Part shown: positions 18,515 to 25,436 of the stretch, piece by piece | Layout: every line of letters starts with the position of its first letter | Position numbering within the stretch: the stretch's first letter is position 1 | Assembly: GCA_963702175.1 (NCBI GenBank) | Contig: OY969721.1 | Span: 2,170,001 to 2,234,000, forward strand | Length of the DNA stretch: 64,000 bases | Source: VRUE01 sp963702175 | GTDB lineage: Bacteria > Actinomycetota > Thermoleophilia > Solirubrobacterales > 70-9 | Reading direction: 5' to 3' | Notes under the pieces: generated by a model | Databases searched by the model: none | What the model saw: only the letters and a program-made list of their open reading frames with translations | What the model was told of the DNA's origin: nothing | Translations under genes and position numbers: made by a program

Positions 18515-19339
18515 ATGGGACAGAAGATCCATCCGATCGGCTTCCGGGTCGGCTACATCCAGGACTGGAAGTCGAGCTGGTTCGAGGAGAAAGACTTCGC
18601 TGACGTCCTCGAGGAAGACTTGAAGATCCGCGACCACATCGAGGGCAAGCTCGCCCACGCCGGCCTCTCCAGCATCACGATCGAGCGCCACGGCGAGATC
18701 GCGGTCGACATCCACACTGCGCGGCCCGGCATCGTGATCGGCAAGTCGGGAAGCGAAGTCGACGCGCTGCGCAAAGAGCTGCACAAGCTGACCGGCAAAC
18801 CGGTGAAGGTGAACATCAGGGAGGTGAAGCGCCCCGAGCTCGACGCCAAGCTGGTCGCCCAGTCGATCGCCGAGCAGCTGCAGAACCGGGTCGCCTTCCG
18901 CCGCGCGATGAAACGCGCGCTCACCTCGGCGATGCGGTCTGGCGCCAAAGGCGTCAAGGTCCAGGTCTCCGGCCGGCTCGGCGGTGCCGAGATGGCGCGG
19001 ACCGAGGGCTACTCGGACGGGCGGGTGCCGCTGCACACGCTGCGGGCCAACATTGATTACGGCTTCTTCGAGGCGAAAACGACGACCGGCCGGATCGGCG
19101 TCAAGTGCTGGATCAACAAGGGCGAGGTGATGCCCGAGGGCTTCCGCTCAGACCAGATCCCGACCGACGGCGAGCCGCAGGGCGGCCAGCAGCGCGGTGG
19201 ACGCCCCGGCGGAGATCGCGGCGGACGGCCGGGCGGGGATCGCGGGCGTCCCGGTGGCGATCGCGGCGGGCGTCCCGGCGGCGGTGGACGTCCCGGCGGC
19301 GACCGCGGCCGCGGCGGCCCGCGCGGGGGAGGTAGGTAG
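18515..19339 (+). CDS. rpsC: 30S ribosomal protein S3 with RGG-type C-terminal tail
   Basis: 274 residues. Residues 1-215 are a normal S3 with the KH domain GRPGIVIGKSGSEVDALRKEL and the C-terminal domain ending at FRSDQIPTDG. Residues 218-274 form a repetitive GGRPGGDRG / RGGRPGG tail, an RGG-like nucleic-acid-binding low-complexity segment. Start ATG 18515 follows directly after rplV. Confidence 0.96.
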   Translation: MGQKIHPIGFRVGYIQDWKSSWFEEKDFADVLEEDLKIRDHIEGKLAHAGLSSITIERHGEIAVDIHTARPGIVIGKSGSEVDALRKELHKLTGKPVKVNIREVKRPELDAKLVAQSIAEQLQNRVAFRRAMKRALTSAMRSGAKGVKVQVSGRLGGAEMARTEGYSDGRVPLHTLRANIDYGFFEAKTTTGRIGVKCWINKGEVMPEGFRSDQIPTDGEPQGGQQRGGRPGGDRGGRPGGDRGRPGGDRGGRPGGGGRPGGDRGRGGPRGGGR

Positions 19340-19344
19340 CAGCC

Positions 19345-19764
19345 ATGCTGATGCCGAAGCGGGTCAAACACCGCAAGCAGATGCGCGGCCGGATGCGCGG
19401 CAACACCAAGGGCGGCAGCACCGTGGCCTTCGGCGAGTACGGCCTGAAGTCGCTCGATCGAGGCTGGATCACCAACCGCCAGATCGAGGCGGCCCGTGTG
19501 GCGATGACCCGCAAGATCAAACGTGGCGGCAAGGTCTGGATCAACGTCTTTCCGGACAAGCCCTACACGAAGAAGCCCGCCGAGACGCGGATGGGTTCCG
19601 GCAAGGGCAACCCCGAGGGATGGGTTTGCGTGGTCAAGCCCGGCAAGGTGATGTTCGAGCTCGCCGGCGTGCCCGAGGAACTGGCGCGCGAGGCGCTGCG
19701 TCTGGCCGGTCACAAGCTTCCAGTCAGGACCAAGTTCGTCCGCCGCGAGGGGGCCGAGAGCTGA
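19345..19764 (+). CDS. rplP: 50S ribosomal protein L16
   Basis: 139 residues, normal. MLMPKRVKHRKQMRGRMRG start and the conserved GGKVWINVFPDKPYTKKPAETRMGSGKG segment. Its stop overlaps the rpmC start by one base. Confidence 0.97.
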   Translation: MLMPKRVKHRKQMRGRMRGNTKGGSTVAFGEYGLKSLDRGWITNRQIEAARVAMTRKIKRGGKVWINVFPDKPYTKKPAETRMGSGKGNPEGWVCVVKPGKVMFELAGVPEELAREALRLAGHKLPVRTKFVRREGAES

Positions 19765-19976
19765 TGAAGGCCGCCGAGATCCACAACCTCAAAGACGACG
19801 AGCTGGTGGCAAAACTGATCGATGCGCGCAAGGAGGCCTTCAACCTGCGTTTCAAGCACGCGACCGGCGAGCTGGAGAACACCGCGCGGCTCGGTTCCGC
19901 GAAACGAGATGTGGCGAAGCTGCTGACCGTGGCGCGGCAGCGGGGGATCGATGTCGACAGAGAGCTGAAGAGATGA
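19764..19976 (+). CDS. rpmC: 50S ribosomal protein L29
   Basis: 70 residues, two long helices. MKAAEIHNLKDDELVAKL start and FNLRFKHATGELENTARL core are typical. Its stop overlaps the rpsQ start in an ATGA arrangement, so re-initiation is likely. Confidence 0.96.
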   Translation: MKAAEIHNLKDDELVAKLIDARKEAFNLRFKHATGELENTARLGSAKRDVAKLLTVARQRGIDVDRELKR

Positions 19977-20701
19977 CTAGCGACGACGAGCAGAAAAAAG
20001 ACGAGCAGCAGGACGAACAGCCTCAGGACGAGGCAGCCCCGCCCGCGGGTCCTGTCGCGGACGGTGACCCTCCGACTCACCCGTCGGAGGGATCACCATC
20101 CACGCCACCCGCGGATGAGGCGGATTCGTCAGAGGCAGAGCCTGCTGCCGAAGCTGAGGAGCCTGCTGCCGAGGAGGCTCCTGAAGCGTCAGAGGAGCCC
20201 GCTGCCGCTGAGGAGGCCCCTGCTGCTGAAGAGAAGCCGGCGTCTGAAGAGGATGAGCTTCCTTGGAAGGAGAAGCGGCGGCTTCAAAAGTCACGGAAGG
20301 CGCATAAAGCGCGTCCTGCCCGCACTCCTGAGGAGAGGATTGCCGAGCGGGCCACGGCCCGTCAGCGCAAGGCTACGCTGCGCAGGAAGCAGCGCGAGGC
20401 CGCCAAGAAGGAGCGGACGGCTGGCACCGGCACTCCCGTTGCGGAGCGGAGCCCCAACGCCGCCAAGGTGCGGCAGGGGATCGTCGTCTCCGACAAGGGA
20501 GAGAAGTCGATCACGGTGCGCATCGACATCGCCCGCCGCCATCCCGTCTACGAGAAGGTCGTGCGCCGCTCGCGGACGCTTCATGCTCATGACGAGCAGA
20601 ATCAGGCCGGCGAGGGCGATGTGGTTCGGATCATCGAGACCCGGCCGCTCTCGAAGACCAAGCGCTGGCGTCTGGTCGAGGTTTTGGAGAAGGCGAAGTG
20701 A
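19973..20701 (+). CDS. rpsQ: 30S ribosomal protein S17 with 155-residue N-terminal extension
   Basis: 242 residues; normal S17 is about 85. The ribosomal core is the last 83 or so residues (KVRQGIVVSDKGEKSITVRID to the basic C-terminus). Ahead of it come a Glu/Ala/Pro-rich acidic stretch (residues 1-95) and then an Arg/Lys/Ala-rich helix (about 96-155). The acidic part contains a family F palindromic element in frame (20043-20114). The start, ATG 19973, overlaps the rpmC stop. Codon use in the extension (many GCT, GAA and CCT codons) differs from the GC-ending codons of the core, a sign of separate origin. Confidence 0.93.
   Translation: MTSDDEQKKDEQQDEQPQDEAAPPAGPVADGDPPTHPSEGSPSTPPADEADSSEAEPAAEAEEPAAEEAPEASEEPAAAEEAPAAEEKPASEEDELPWKEKRRLQKSRKAHKARPARTPEERIAERATARQRKATLRRKQREAAKKERTAGTGTPVAERSPNAAKVRQGIVVSDKGEKSITVRIDIARRHPVYEKVVRRSRTLHAHDEQNQAGEGDVVRIIETRPLSKTKRWRLVEVLEKAK
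20043..20114 (+). repeat. Family F in-frame palindromic element, copy 1 (in rpsQ)
   Basis: Outer arms CCGCGGGT (20043-20050) and ACCCGCGG (20107-20114) are exact complements and are shared with the copy in rpsE. Next to the left arm both copies read CCTGTCGC. Inside is an inner hairpin with arms 20063-20076 and 20083-20097 that pair apart from one bulge. The element is 72 bases, a multiple of three, and is read in the same phase as the rpsE copy (peptide AGPVADGDPP). Confidence 0.8.
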
Positions 20702-21069
20702 TCCAGCAGGAGTCGAGACTCAAAGTCGCCGACAACTCGGGCGCTCGCGAGATCCTCTGCATCCGCGTCAAGGGCGGCTCACACCGCCGCTACGCGGGGG
20801 TTGGCGACGTGATTACGGCCACGGTCAAGCAGGCGAGCCCGCAGGGTGGCGTCCGCAAAGGCGAGGTCGTGCAGGCGGTCGTCGTCCGCACCCGCAAGCA
20901 GCTTGGCCGCCCCGACGGCACCTACATCTCCTTCGACGAGAACGCCGCGGTGCTGATCGAGGCTGGGGGCAACACGCCGCGCGGCACCCGCATCTTCGGC
21001 CCCGTCGCGCGCGAGCTGCGCGACAAGAACTTCATGAAAATCGTCTCGCTCGCTCCGGAGGTCCTCTGA
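20698..21069 (+). CDS. rplN: 50S ribosomal protein L14
   Basis: 123 residues. MIQQESRLKVADNSGAREI start (GTG 20698, overlapping the rpsQ stop), then GGVRKGEVVQAVVVRT and the C-terminal APEVL. Normal length with no extension, in contrast to its neighbours. Confidence 0.97.
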   Translation: MIQQESRLKVADNSGAREILCIRVKGGSHRRYAGVGDVITATVKQASPQGGVRKGEVVQAVVVRTRKQLGRPDGTYISFDENAAVLIEAGGNTPRGTRIFGPVARELRDKNFMKIVSLAPEVL

Positions 21070-21404
21070 TGGGTAAGACGATGCGGATCCGCAAGGACGA
21101 CGAAGTGATCGTGATCGGCGGCAAGGACGCCGGCAAGGTCGGTCGCGTGACCAGGACCGAACCGAAGAAGAGCCGCGTCTACGTCGAGAACCTCAACATC
21201 GTCAAGCGGCACGAACGCCCGCGCTCGGTCAAAGACACGCGCAGCGCCACCGCCGGTGGCATCGTCGAGAAGGAGGGGCCGATCCACGTCTCCAACGTGA
21301 TGCTGCTTGATCCCAAAGACAACAAGCCGACCCGAGTCGGCGTGCGCCGCGACAAAGGCGGCAAGCGCGAGCGGTTCGCCCGACGCAGCGGGAAAACGTT
21401 CTGA
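21069..21404 (+). CDS. rplX: 50S ribosomal protein L24
   Basis: 111 residues. KOW motif KDDEVIVIGGKDAGKVGRV at residues 9-27 and the basic C-terminal end. One-base overlaps with rplN and rplE on either side. Confidence 0.97.
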   Translation: MGKTMRIRKDDEVIVIGGKDAGKVGRVTRTEPKKSRVYVENLNIVKRHERPRSVKDTRSATAGGIVEKEGPIHVSNVMLLDPKDNKPTRVGVRRDKGGKRERFARRSGKTF

Positions 21405-22222
21405 TGGAGGCCACGGCTACAGCCACGCAGCAGGCAGCCCCGCCGCCGCGTCTGCGTGAGCGCTACGAGCAGGAGGTCCTGCCGGCGCTGACCAGCAAGT
21501 TCGGCTACTCGACCCCGATGCAGGCGCCGCAACTGCAGAAGATCACGCTCAACATGGGCGTGGGGGAGTCGAAGCAGGACGCCAAGGCGCTTGAAAAGGC
21601 GCAGGAGCAGCTGGCGACGATCGCTGGCCAGCAGCCGAACACTCGCCGCGCCCGCAAGTCGATCGCCTCCTTCAAGGTGCGTGAGGGGATGCCCGTCGGC
21701 CTCTCGGTGACGCTGCGACGCGCCCGCATGTGGGAGTTCCTCGACCGGCTGATGTCGATCGCGGTACCGCGCATCCGCGACTTCCGCGGGCTCAACCCGC
21801 GCTCCTTCGATGGCCGCGGTAACTACTCGATGGGCGTCAAGGAGCAACTGATCTTCCCCGAAATCGACTACGACTCGATCGACCAGGTGCGCGGCCTCGA
21901 CGTGACGATCACGACCTCGGCCGCAACCGACGAGGAGGCCTTCGAGTTGCTGCTTGGCCTGGGCATGCCCTTCGCCAAAGAGGGTCGCCCGGGATCGGCC
22001 GATGCCGAGGCGGAAGCCGAAGCCGAGGAGGAAAAGCGCAAGGAGGAGGCGCGGCTGCGCGCCGAGGCCGAGCAGGCTGCGCTGGAGCAGCTCAAGGAGG
22101 AGAATCCCGACGCCTACGCCAAGCCCGAGGAGCCCGAAGAGGCTGGCGAGGCCGAGGGTGGCGAGGAGTCCAAAGAGAACGGCGAGGAGCCTGCCGCCCA
22201 GGAGGAGAGCAACGATGGCTAA
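21404..22222 (+). CDS. rplE: 50S ribosomal protein L5 with acidic C-terminal tail
   Basis: 272 residues, against about 180-190 usual. The core runs to about residue 190 (PQLQKITLNMGVG, RRARMWEFLDRLMSIAVPRIRDFRG, YSMGVKEQLIFPEIDYD). Residues 195-272 are a Glu/Ala-rich, partly helical tail. Binds 5S rRNA. ATG 21404 overlaps the rplX stop, and the stop overlaps the start of rpsZ. Confidence 0.95.
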   Translation: MEATATATQQAAPPPRLRERYEQEVLPALTSKFGYSTPMQAPQLQKITLNMGVGESKQDAKALEKAQEQLATIAGQQPNTRRARKSIASFKVREGMPVGLSVTLRRARMWEFLDRLMSIAVPRIRDFRGLNPRSFDGRGNYSMGVKEQLIFPEIDYDSIDQVRGLDVTITTSAATDEEAFELLLGLGMPFAKEGRPGSADAEAEAEAEEEKRKEEARLRAEAEQAALEQLKEENPDAYAKPEEPEEAGEAEGGEESKENGEEPAAQEESNDG

Positions 22223-22400
22223 GACTTCGATGAAGGTGAAGCAGGGCCGCAAAGCCAAGTTCAAGACACGCCGGTATAACCGTTGCCGCCGCTGTGGCCG
22301 GCCGCGCGCCGTTTACCGCAAGTTCGGCCTCTGCCGGATCTGCCTGCGCGAGGCCGCCCACGAGGGCTATATCCCCGGCATGACCAAGTCGAGCTGGTAG
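22215..22400 (+). CDS. rpsZ: 30S ribosomal protein S14, zinc (type Z) form
   Basis: 61 residues, the short S14 form. MAKTSMKVKQGRKAKFKTR start and a zinc ribbon CRRC-x12-CRIC. ATG 22215 overlaps the end of rplE by eight bases, so it is probably translationally coupled. Presence of the zinc form argues for a zinc-replete ribosome set; an additional zinc-free paralog, if any, lies elsewhere. Confidence 0.95.
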   Translation: MAKTSMKVKQGRKAKFKTRRYNRCRRCGRPRAVYRKFGLCRICLREAAHEGYIPGMTKSSW

Positions 22401-22434
22401 AGCCGCAACCAACAGAGACGACTGAGCGATAACG

Positions 22435-22830
22435 ATGCTTACCGATCCAATAGCCGATTACCTGACCCGAATCCGCAACGCGCTTGGCTCCGGCCACGAC
22501 GAGGTCGCGATCCCGTGCTCGGGCCTGAAGCTGGAGATGTCGCGGATCCTCAAGGAGCAGGGCTATATCCGCGACTTTGCCAAGGAGCCGGCCAAAGTCG
22601 GCGAGGCGATCCGGATCCAGCTCAAGTACACCCAGGACCGCCGCCCGGTGATCATCGGGCTCGAGCGTGTCTCGCGTCCTGGCCGGCGTCGCTATGTCAA
22701 TCACAAACAGGTGCCGCGCGTGTTTGGCGGCACCGGCACAGCGATCGTCAGCACTTCGACCGGCGTGATGACCGGGCACGAGGCGAAGGCGAAGGGAGTC
22801 GGCGGCGAGGTAGTCGCCTACGTCTGGTGA
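22435..22830 (+). CDS. rpsH: 30S ribosomal protein S8
   Basis: 131 residues. MLTDPIADYLTRIRNAL start, STSTGVMTGHEAKAKGVGGEVVAYVW end, both signatures. In E. coli S8 is the spc operon repressor. Starts 34 bases after rpsZ. Confidence 0.97.
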   Translation: MLTDPIADYLTRIRNALGSGHDEVAIPCSGLKLEMSRILKEQGYIRDFAKEPAKVGEAIRIQLKYTQDRRPVIIGLERVSRPGRRRYVNHKQVPRVFGGTGTAIVSTSTGVMTGHEAKAKGVGGEVVAYVW

Positions 22831-22836
22831 ATTGAC

Positions 22837-23370
22837 GTGAGCAGGATCGGCAGAAAGCCCATTCCCGTCCCGGAGGCCGTCACGGTCGAGCTCGCTCCTG
22901 GGCGCGTCGCGGTGAAGGGTCCGAAGGGCGAGCTGGCGCAGAGCCTCTCCCCGGACATGGCGGTCGAGCAGGACGACGGCGCGATCGTCGTCAAGCGCCC
23001 GACCGACCGCGGCGATCACCGTGCTCTGCACGGCCTTACCCGCAGCCTGATTGCCAACATGGTCGAGGGCGTCACCGAAGGCTTCGAGAAGCGGCTGGAG
23101 ATCCAGGGGGTTGGCTACCGCGCCCAGCTCAAGGGCAAGAAACTGGAGCTGGCACTCGGCTACTCGCACCCGGTCGCGGTTGATCCTCCCGAGGGGATCG
23201 AGTTCGAGGTCCCGCAGCCGACCGAGATCATCGTGCGCGGGATCGACAAGCAGCTTGTTGGGCAGGTCGCGGCGGACATCCGCAAGCGCCGCCCGCCGGA
23301 GCCGTACAAGGGCAAGGGAATCCGCTACCGCGGCGAGCACGTGATGCGGAAGGTGGGCAAGCGCGCCTAA
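22837..23370 (+). CDS. rplF: 50S ribosomal protein L6
   Basis: 177 residues. Begins SRIGRKPIPVPEAVTVEL (GTG 22837) and ends with the conserved RRPPEPYKGKGIRYRGE segment. It is followed by a 160-base gap holding a family C element, the only sizeable gap in the spc part of the cluster. Confidence 0.97.
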   Translation: MSRIGRKPIPVPEAVTVELAPGRVAVKGPKGELAQSLSPDMAVEQDDGAIVVKRPTDRGDHRALHGLTRSLIANMVEGVTEGFEKRLEIQGVGYRAQLKGKKLELALGYSHPVAVDPPEGIEFEVPQPTEIIVRGIDKQLVGQVAADIRKRRPPEPYKGKGIRYRGEHVMRKVGKRA

Positions 23371-23396
23371 TGTCCGCTCCTTCCCCCACAGCACAC

Positions 23397-23504
23397 CTCA
23401 GCCGGCTGCAAACCGGCGCTGGATCTGCGTCCTCGGGTTTGCCTTTGGCTCTGCCAAAGGCTGCACCCTGCGTCCTTGCCCAGCTTGGTTTTCGCTCGGC
23501 TGAG
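23397..23504 (+). repeat. Family C hairpin element, copy 1
   Basis: Shared with 53531-53642: left end GCTGCAAACCGGCGC (23405-23419) and right end GCTTGGTTTTCGC. The interior differs but again folds: CTTTGGC/GCCAAAG around a three-base loop, with GGGT/ACCC outside. Outer CTCAGCCG (23397-23404) and CGGCTGAG (23497-23504) are exact complements. It lies between rplF and rplR inside the spc operon, so it must be transcribed and read past. Confidence 0.7.
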
Positions 23505-23530
23505 TCGCACTGCGTGGAAAGGAGAGGACA

Positions 23531-23884
23531 TTGACCGTGCTCACTAACCGTCAACGCCGCCTGCGCCGTCGCCGCCGCGTGCGCGCCCGGGTCGTGGGCA
23601 CGACGGAGCGCCCGCGCCTCTCCGTGTACCGCTCCAACCGCGGCGTCTTCGCCCAGCTGATCGATGACGGCAAAGGCCATACGGTGGCCGCCGTCAACTG
23701 GATCGAGCCCGAGCTACGCAAGTTGACCGCGAGCGAGCAGGCGAAGCGGGCGGGAGAGCTGCTCGCCGAGCGGGCCAAGAAAGCCGGCGTCGAGACCTGC
23801 GTCTTCGACCGCGGCGGCTACCAATACCACGGCCGCGTCAAGGCTCTTGCCGAAGGCGCCCGCGAGGGGGGGCTGGCCTTCTAG
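23531..23884 (+). CDS. rplR: 50S ribosomal protein L18
   Basis: 117 residues. RQRRLRRRRRVRARV and TTERPRLSVYRSNRGVFAQLIDD are typical, ending ALAEGAREGGLAF. Start is TTG 23531, six bases from a GGAG Shine-Dalgarno core; GTG 23537 is the alternative. The gap before it contains the family C element. Confidence 0.95.
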   Translation: MTVLTNRQRRLRRRRRVRARVVGTTERPRLSVYRSNRGVFAQLIDDGKGHTVAAVNWIEPELRKLTASEQAKRAGELLAERAKKAGVETCVFDRGGYQYHGRVKALAEGAREGGLAF

Positions 23885-23902
23885 TACCTTGGGCCGCTTG
23901 CG

Positions 23903-24742
23903 ATGAAGGGAATGAGCACAGCAGACATCGAGACGGTCAGCCCGCGCGGGCTCGACCTGCAGGAGCGGGTGATTGAGATCAACCGCGTCGCCAAGGTGGT
24001 CAAGGGCGGCCGTCGCTTCTCCTTCACCGCGCTGGTCGCTGTCGGCGACGAGGAGAGCGTGGTCGGGATCGGCTACGGCAAGGCGCGCGAGGTGCCGTTG
24101 GCGATCCAGAAGGCGGTCGAGGACGCGCGCAAGAACCTGATTCGCGTGCCCAAATACGGGCAGACGATCACCCACAAGATCATCGGCCGCTTCGGCGCCG
24201 GGCACGTGGTCCTGCGTCCGGCCAGCCCCGGTACCGGCGTGATCGCCGGCGGCGGCGTGCGCGCCGTGCTCGAGCTCGGCGGCGTCAAGGACGTGCTGAC
24301 CAAGAGCATCGGGACGCAGAACCCGATCAACCTCGTGAAGGCGACGATGGACGGGTTGATCCGGTTGCGGAGGCCTGAGGAGGTTGCGGAGCTGCGGGGG
24401 CTGACGGTTTCTCAGGTCTTGGGCGTGCAGAAGTCGAACGGGGCGGCGGAGACGATCACTGACGAGGGACCAGGCGCTCCGGCCGCGGGTCCTGTCGCCG
24501 CAGGGGACCCACCTCCTCCTGCGGTAGCTAAAGCTTCCTCGGAGGAGGTCCCCCCTACGGCGCCACCCGCGGCAGAAGCGTCTGATGTGGCTCCCCAGGC
24601 TGATACGCCACCGGCTGAATCCGCTGAGGCTCCGGCGGCTGAGCAGGGTCAGGCCGCTGAGGCGGAGGCCCCGGTCGCTGAGGAGGCCAAAGCTGATGAG
24701 GCTTCGGCCTCGGAGGAGCCTAAAGCTGAGGAGTCGTCGTGA
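23903..24742 (+). CDS. rpsE: 30S ribosomal protein S5 with acidic C-terminal tail
   Basis: 279 residues; the S5 core (double-stranded RNA-binding fold, VIEINRVAKVVKGGRRFSF, and GVIAGGGVRAVLELGGVKDVL) ends near residue 180. The remaining 100 or so residues are Ala/Glu/Pro-rich and acidic and contain the second family F element in frame (24483-24572). The tail uses GCT/GCC and GAG/GAA codons more loosely than the core. The stop overlaps the rpmD start in a GTGA arrangement. Confidence 0.95.
   Translation: MKGMSTADIETVSPRGLDLQERVIEINRVAKVVKGGRRFSFTALVAVGDEESVVGIGYGKAREVPLAIQKAVEDARKNLIRVPKYGQTITHKIIGRFGAGHVVLRPASPGTGVIAGGGVRAVLELGGVKDVLTKSIGTQNPINLVKATMDGLIRLRRPEEVAELRGLTVSQVLGVQKSNGAAETITDEGPGAPAAGPVAAGDPPPPAVAKASSEEVPPTAPPAAEASDVAPQADTPPAESAEAPAAEQGQAAEAEAPVAEEAKADEASASEEPKAEESS
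24483..24572 (+). repeat. Family F in-frame palindromic element, copy 2 (in rpsE)
   Basis: Same outer arms CCGCGGGT (24483-24490) and ACCCGCGG (24565-24572), and the same following CCTGTCGC, as copy 1 in rpsQ. The inner hairpin has different sequence: 24503-24519 pairs with 24541-24553 apart from a four-base bulge. Length is 90 bases, a multiple of three, in the same codon phase (peptide AGPVAAGDPP). Confidence 0.8.
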
Positions 24743-24915
24743 GCGGCGTCACGATCACGCAGACGCGCTCCGCCAATGGGGCCAATCCTGCTCAGAAAGC
24801 GACCCTTCAGGCACTTGGACTTGGCCGGATTGGGAAGGCCGTCGAGCGCAAGGACTCGCCGCAGCTGCAGGGGCAGTTGAACGTCGTTTCTCATCTGGTT
24901 GAGGTGAGCTCCTGA
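24739..24915 (+). CDS. rpmD: 50S ribosomal protein L30
   Basis: 58 residues. Translation from GTG 24739 gives SGVTITQTRSANGANPAQKA, then TLQALGLGRIGKAVERKD and the ending VVSHLVEVSS, a full L30. It overlaps the rpsE stop at its start and the rplO ATG at its stop. Correct position for the spc operon. Confidence 0.95.
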   Translation: MSGVTITQTRSANGANPAQKATLQALGLGRIGKAVERKDSPQLQGQLNVVSHLVEVSS

Positions 24916-25436
24916 TGGCTGAGAAAGCTGCGAAAGAGAAGGCCGCTTCGGAGCGTTCCGAAGAGATCGGGCTGCACAACTTGAGGCCCAAGCCTGGGTC
25001 GCGGCGGCCGCGTAAGCGGCTGGGTCGTGGCGAGGGCAGTGGGCTGGGGAAGACCTCCGGTAGGGGGCACAAGGGCGCGGGATCGCGTTCGGGCTCGAAG
25101 CGCAAGGCCGGTCATGAGGGTGGCCAGAACCCGATCCATATGCGGATGCGAAAGCTTCGCGGTCCGAACAAGAAGACGTCGATGCCGTTCGAGAACTTCC
25201 GCACCTCCTCGCAACCGGTCAACCTCGCTGACCTCGAGGAGCGCTTCGACGCCGACGCCGAGGTCACGCCCGAGACGCTGAAGGAGAAGGGGCTCGCCAA
25301 GCGCTCCGATCCGGTCAAGATCCTCGCCCGCGGCGAGCTCTCGAAGAAGCTGTCGGTGCACGCCCACGGCTTCTCCGAGGCGGCCAAGCAGAAGATCGAG
25401 GCTGCGGGCGGTTCCTGTCACACTCTGGAGCCCTAA
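24915..25436 (+). CDS. rplO: 50S ribosomal protein L15
   Basis: 173 residues. A short charged N-terminal leader (MAEKAAKEKAASERSEE) precedes the normal LHNLRPKPGSRRPRKRLGRG and GSGLGKTSGRGHKGAG loop. Overlaps rpmD and secY by one base each. Confidence 0.96.
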   Translation: MAEKAAKEKAASERSEEIGLHNLRPKPGSRRPRKRLGRGEGSGLGKTSGRGHKGAGSRSGSKRKAGHEGGQNPIHMRMRKLRGPNKKTSMPFENFRTSSQPVNLADLEERFDADAEVTPETLKEKGLAKRSDPVKILARGELSKKLSVHAHGFSEAAKQKIEAAGGSCHTLEP

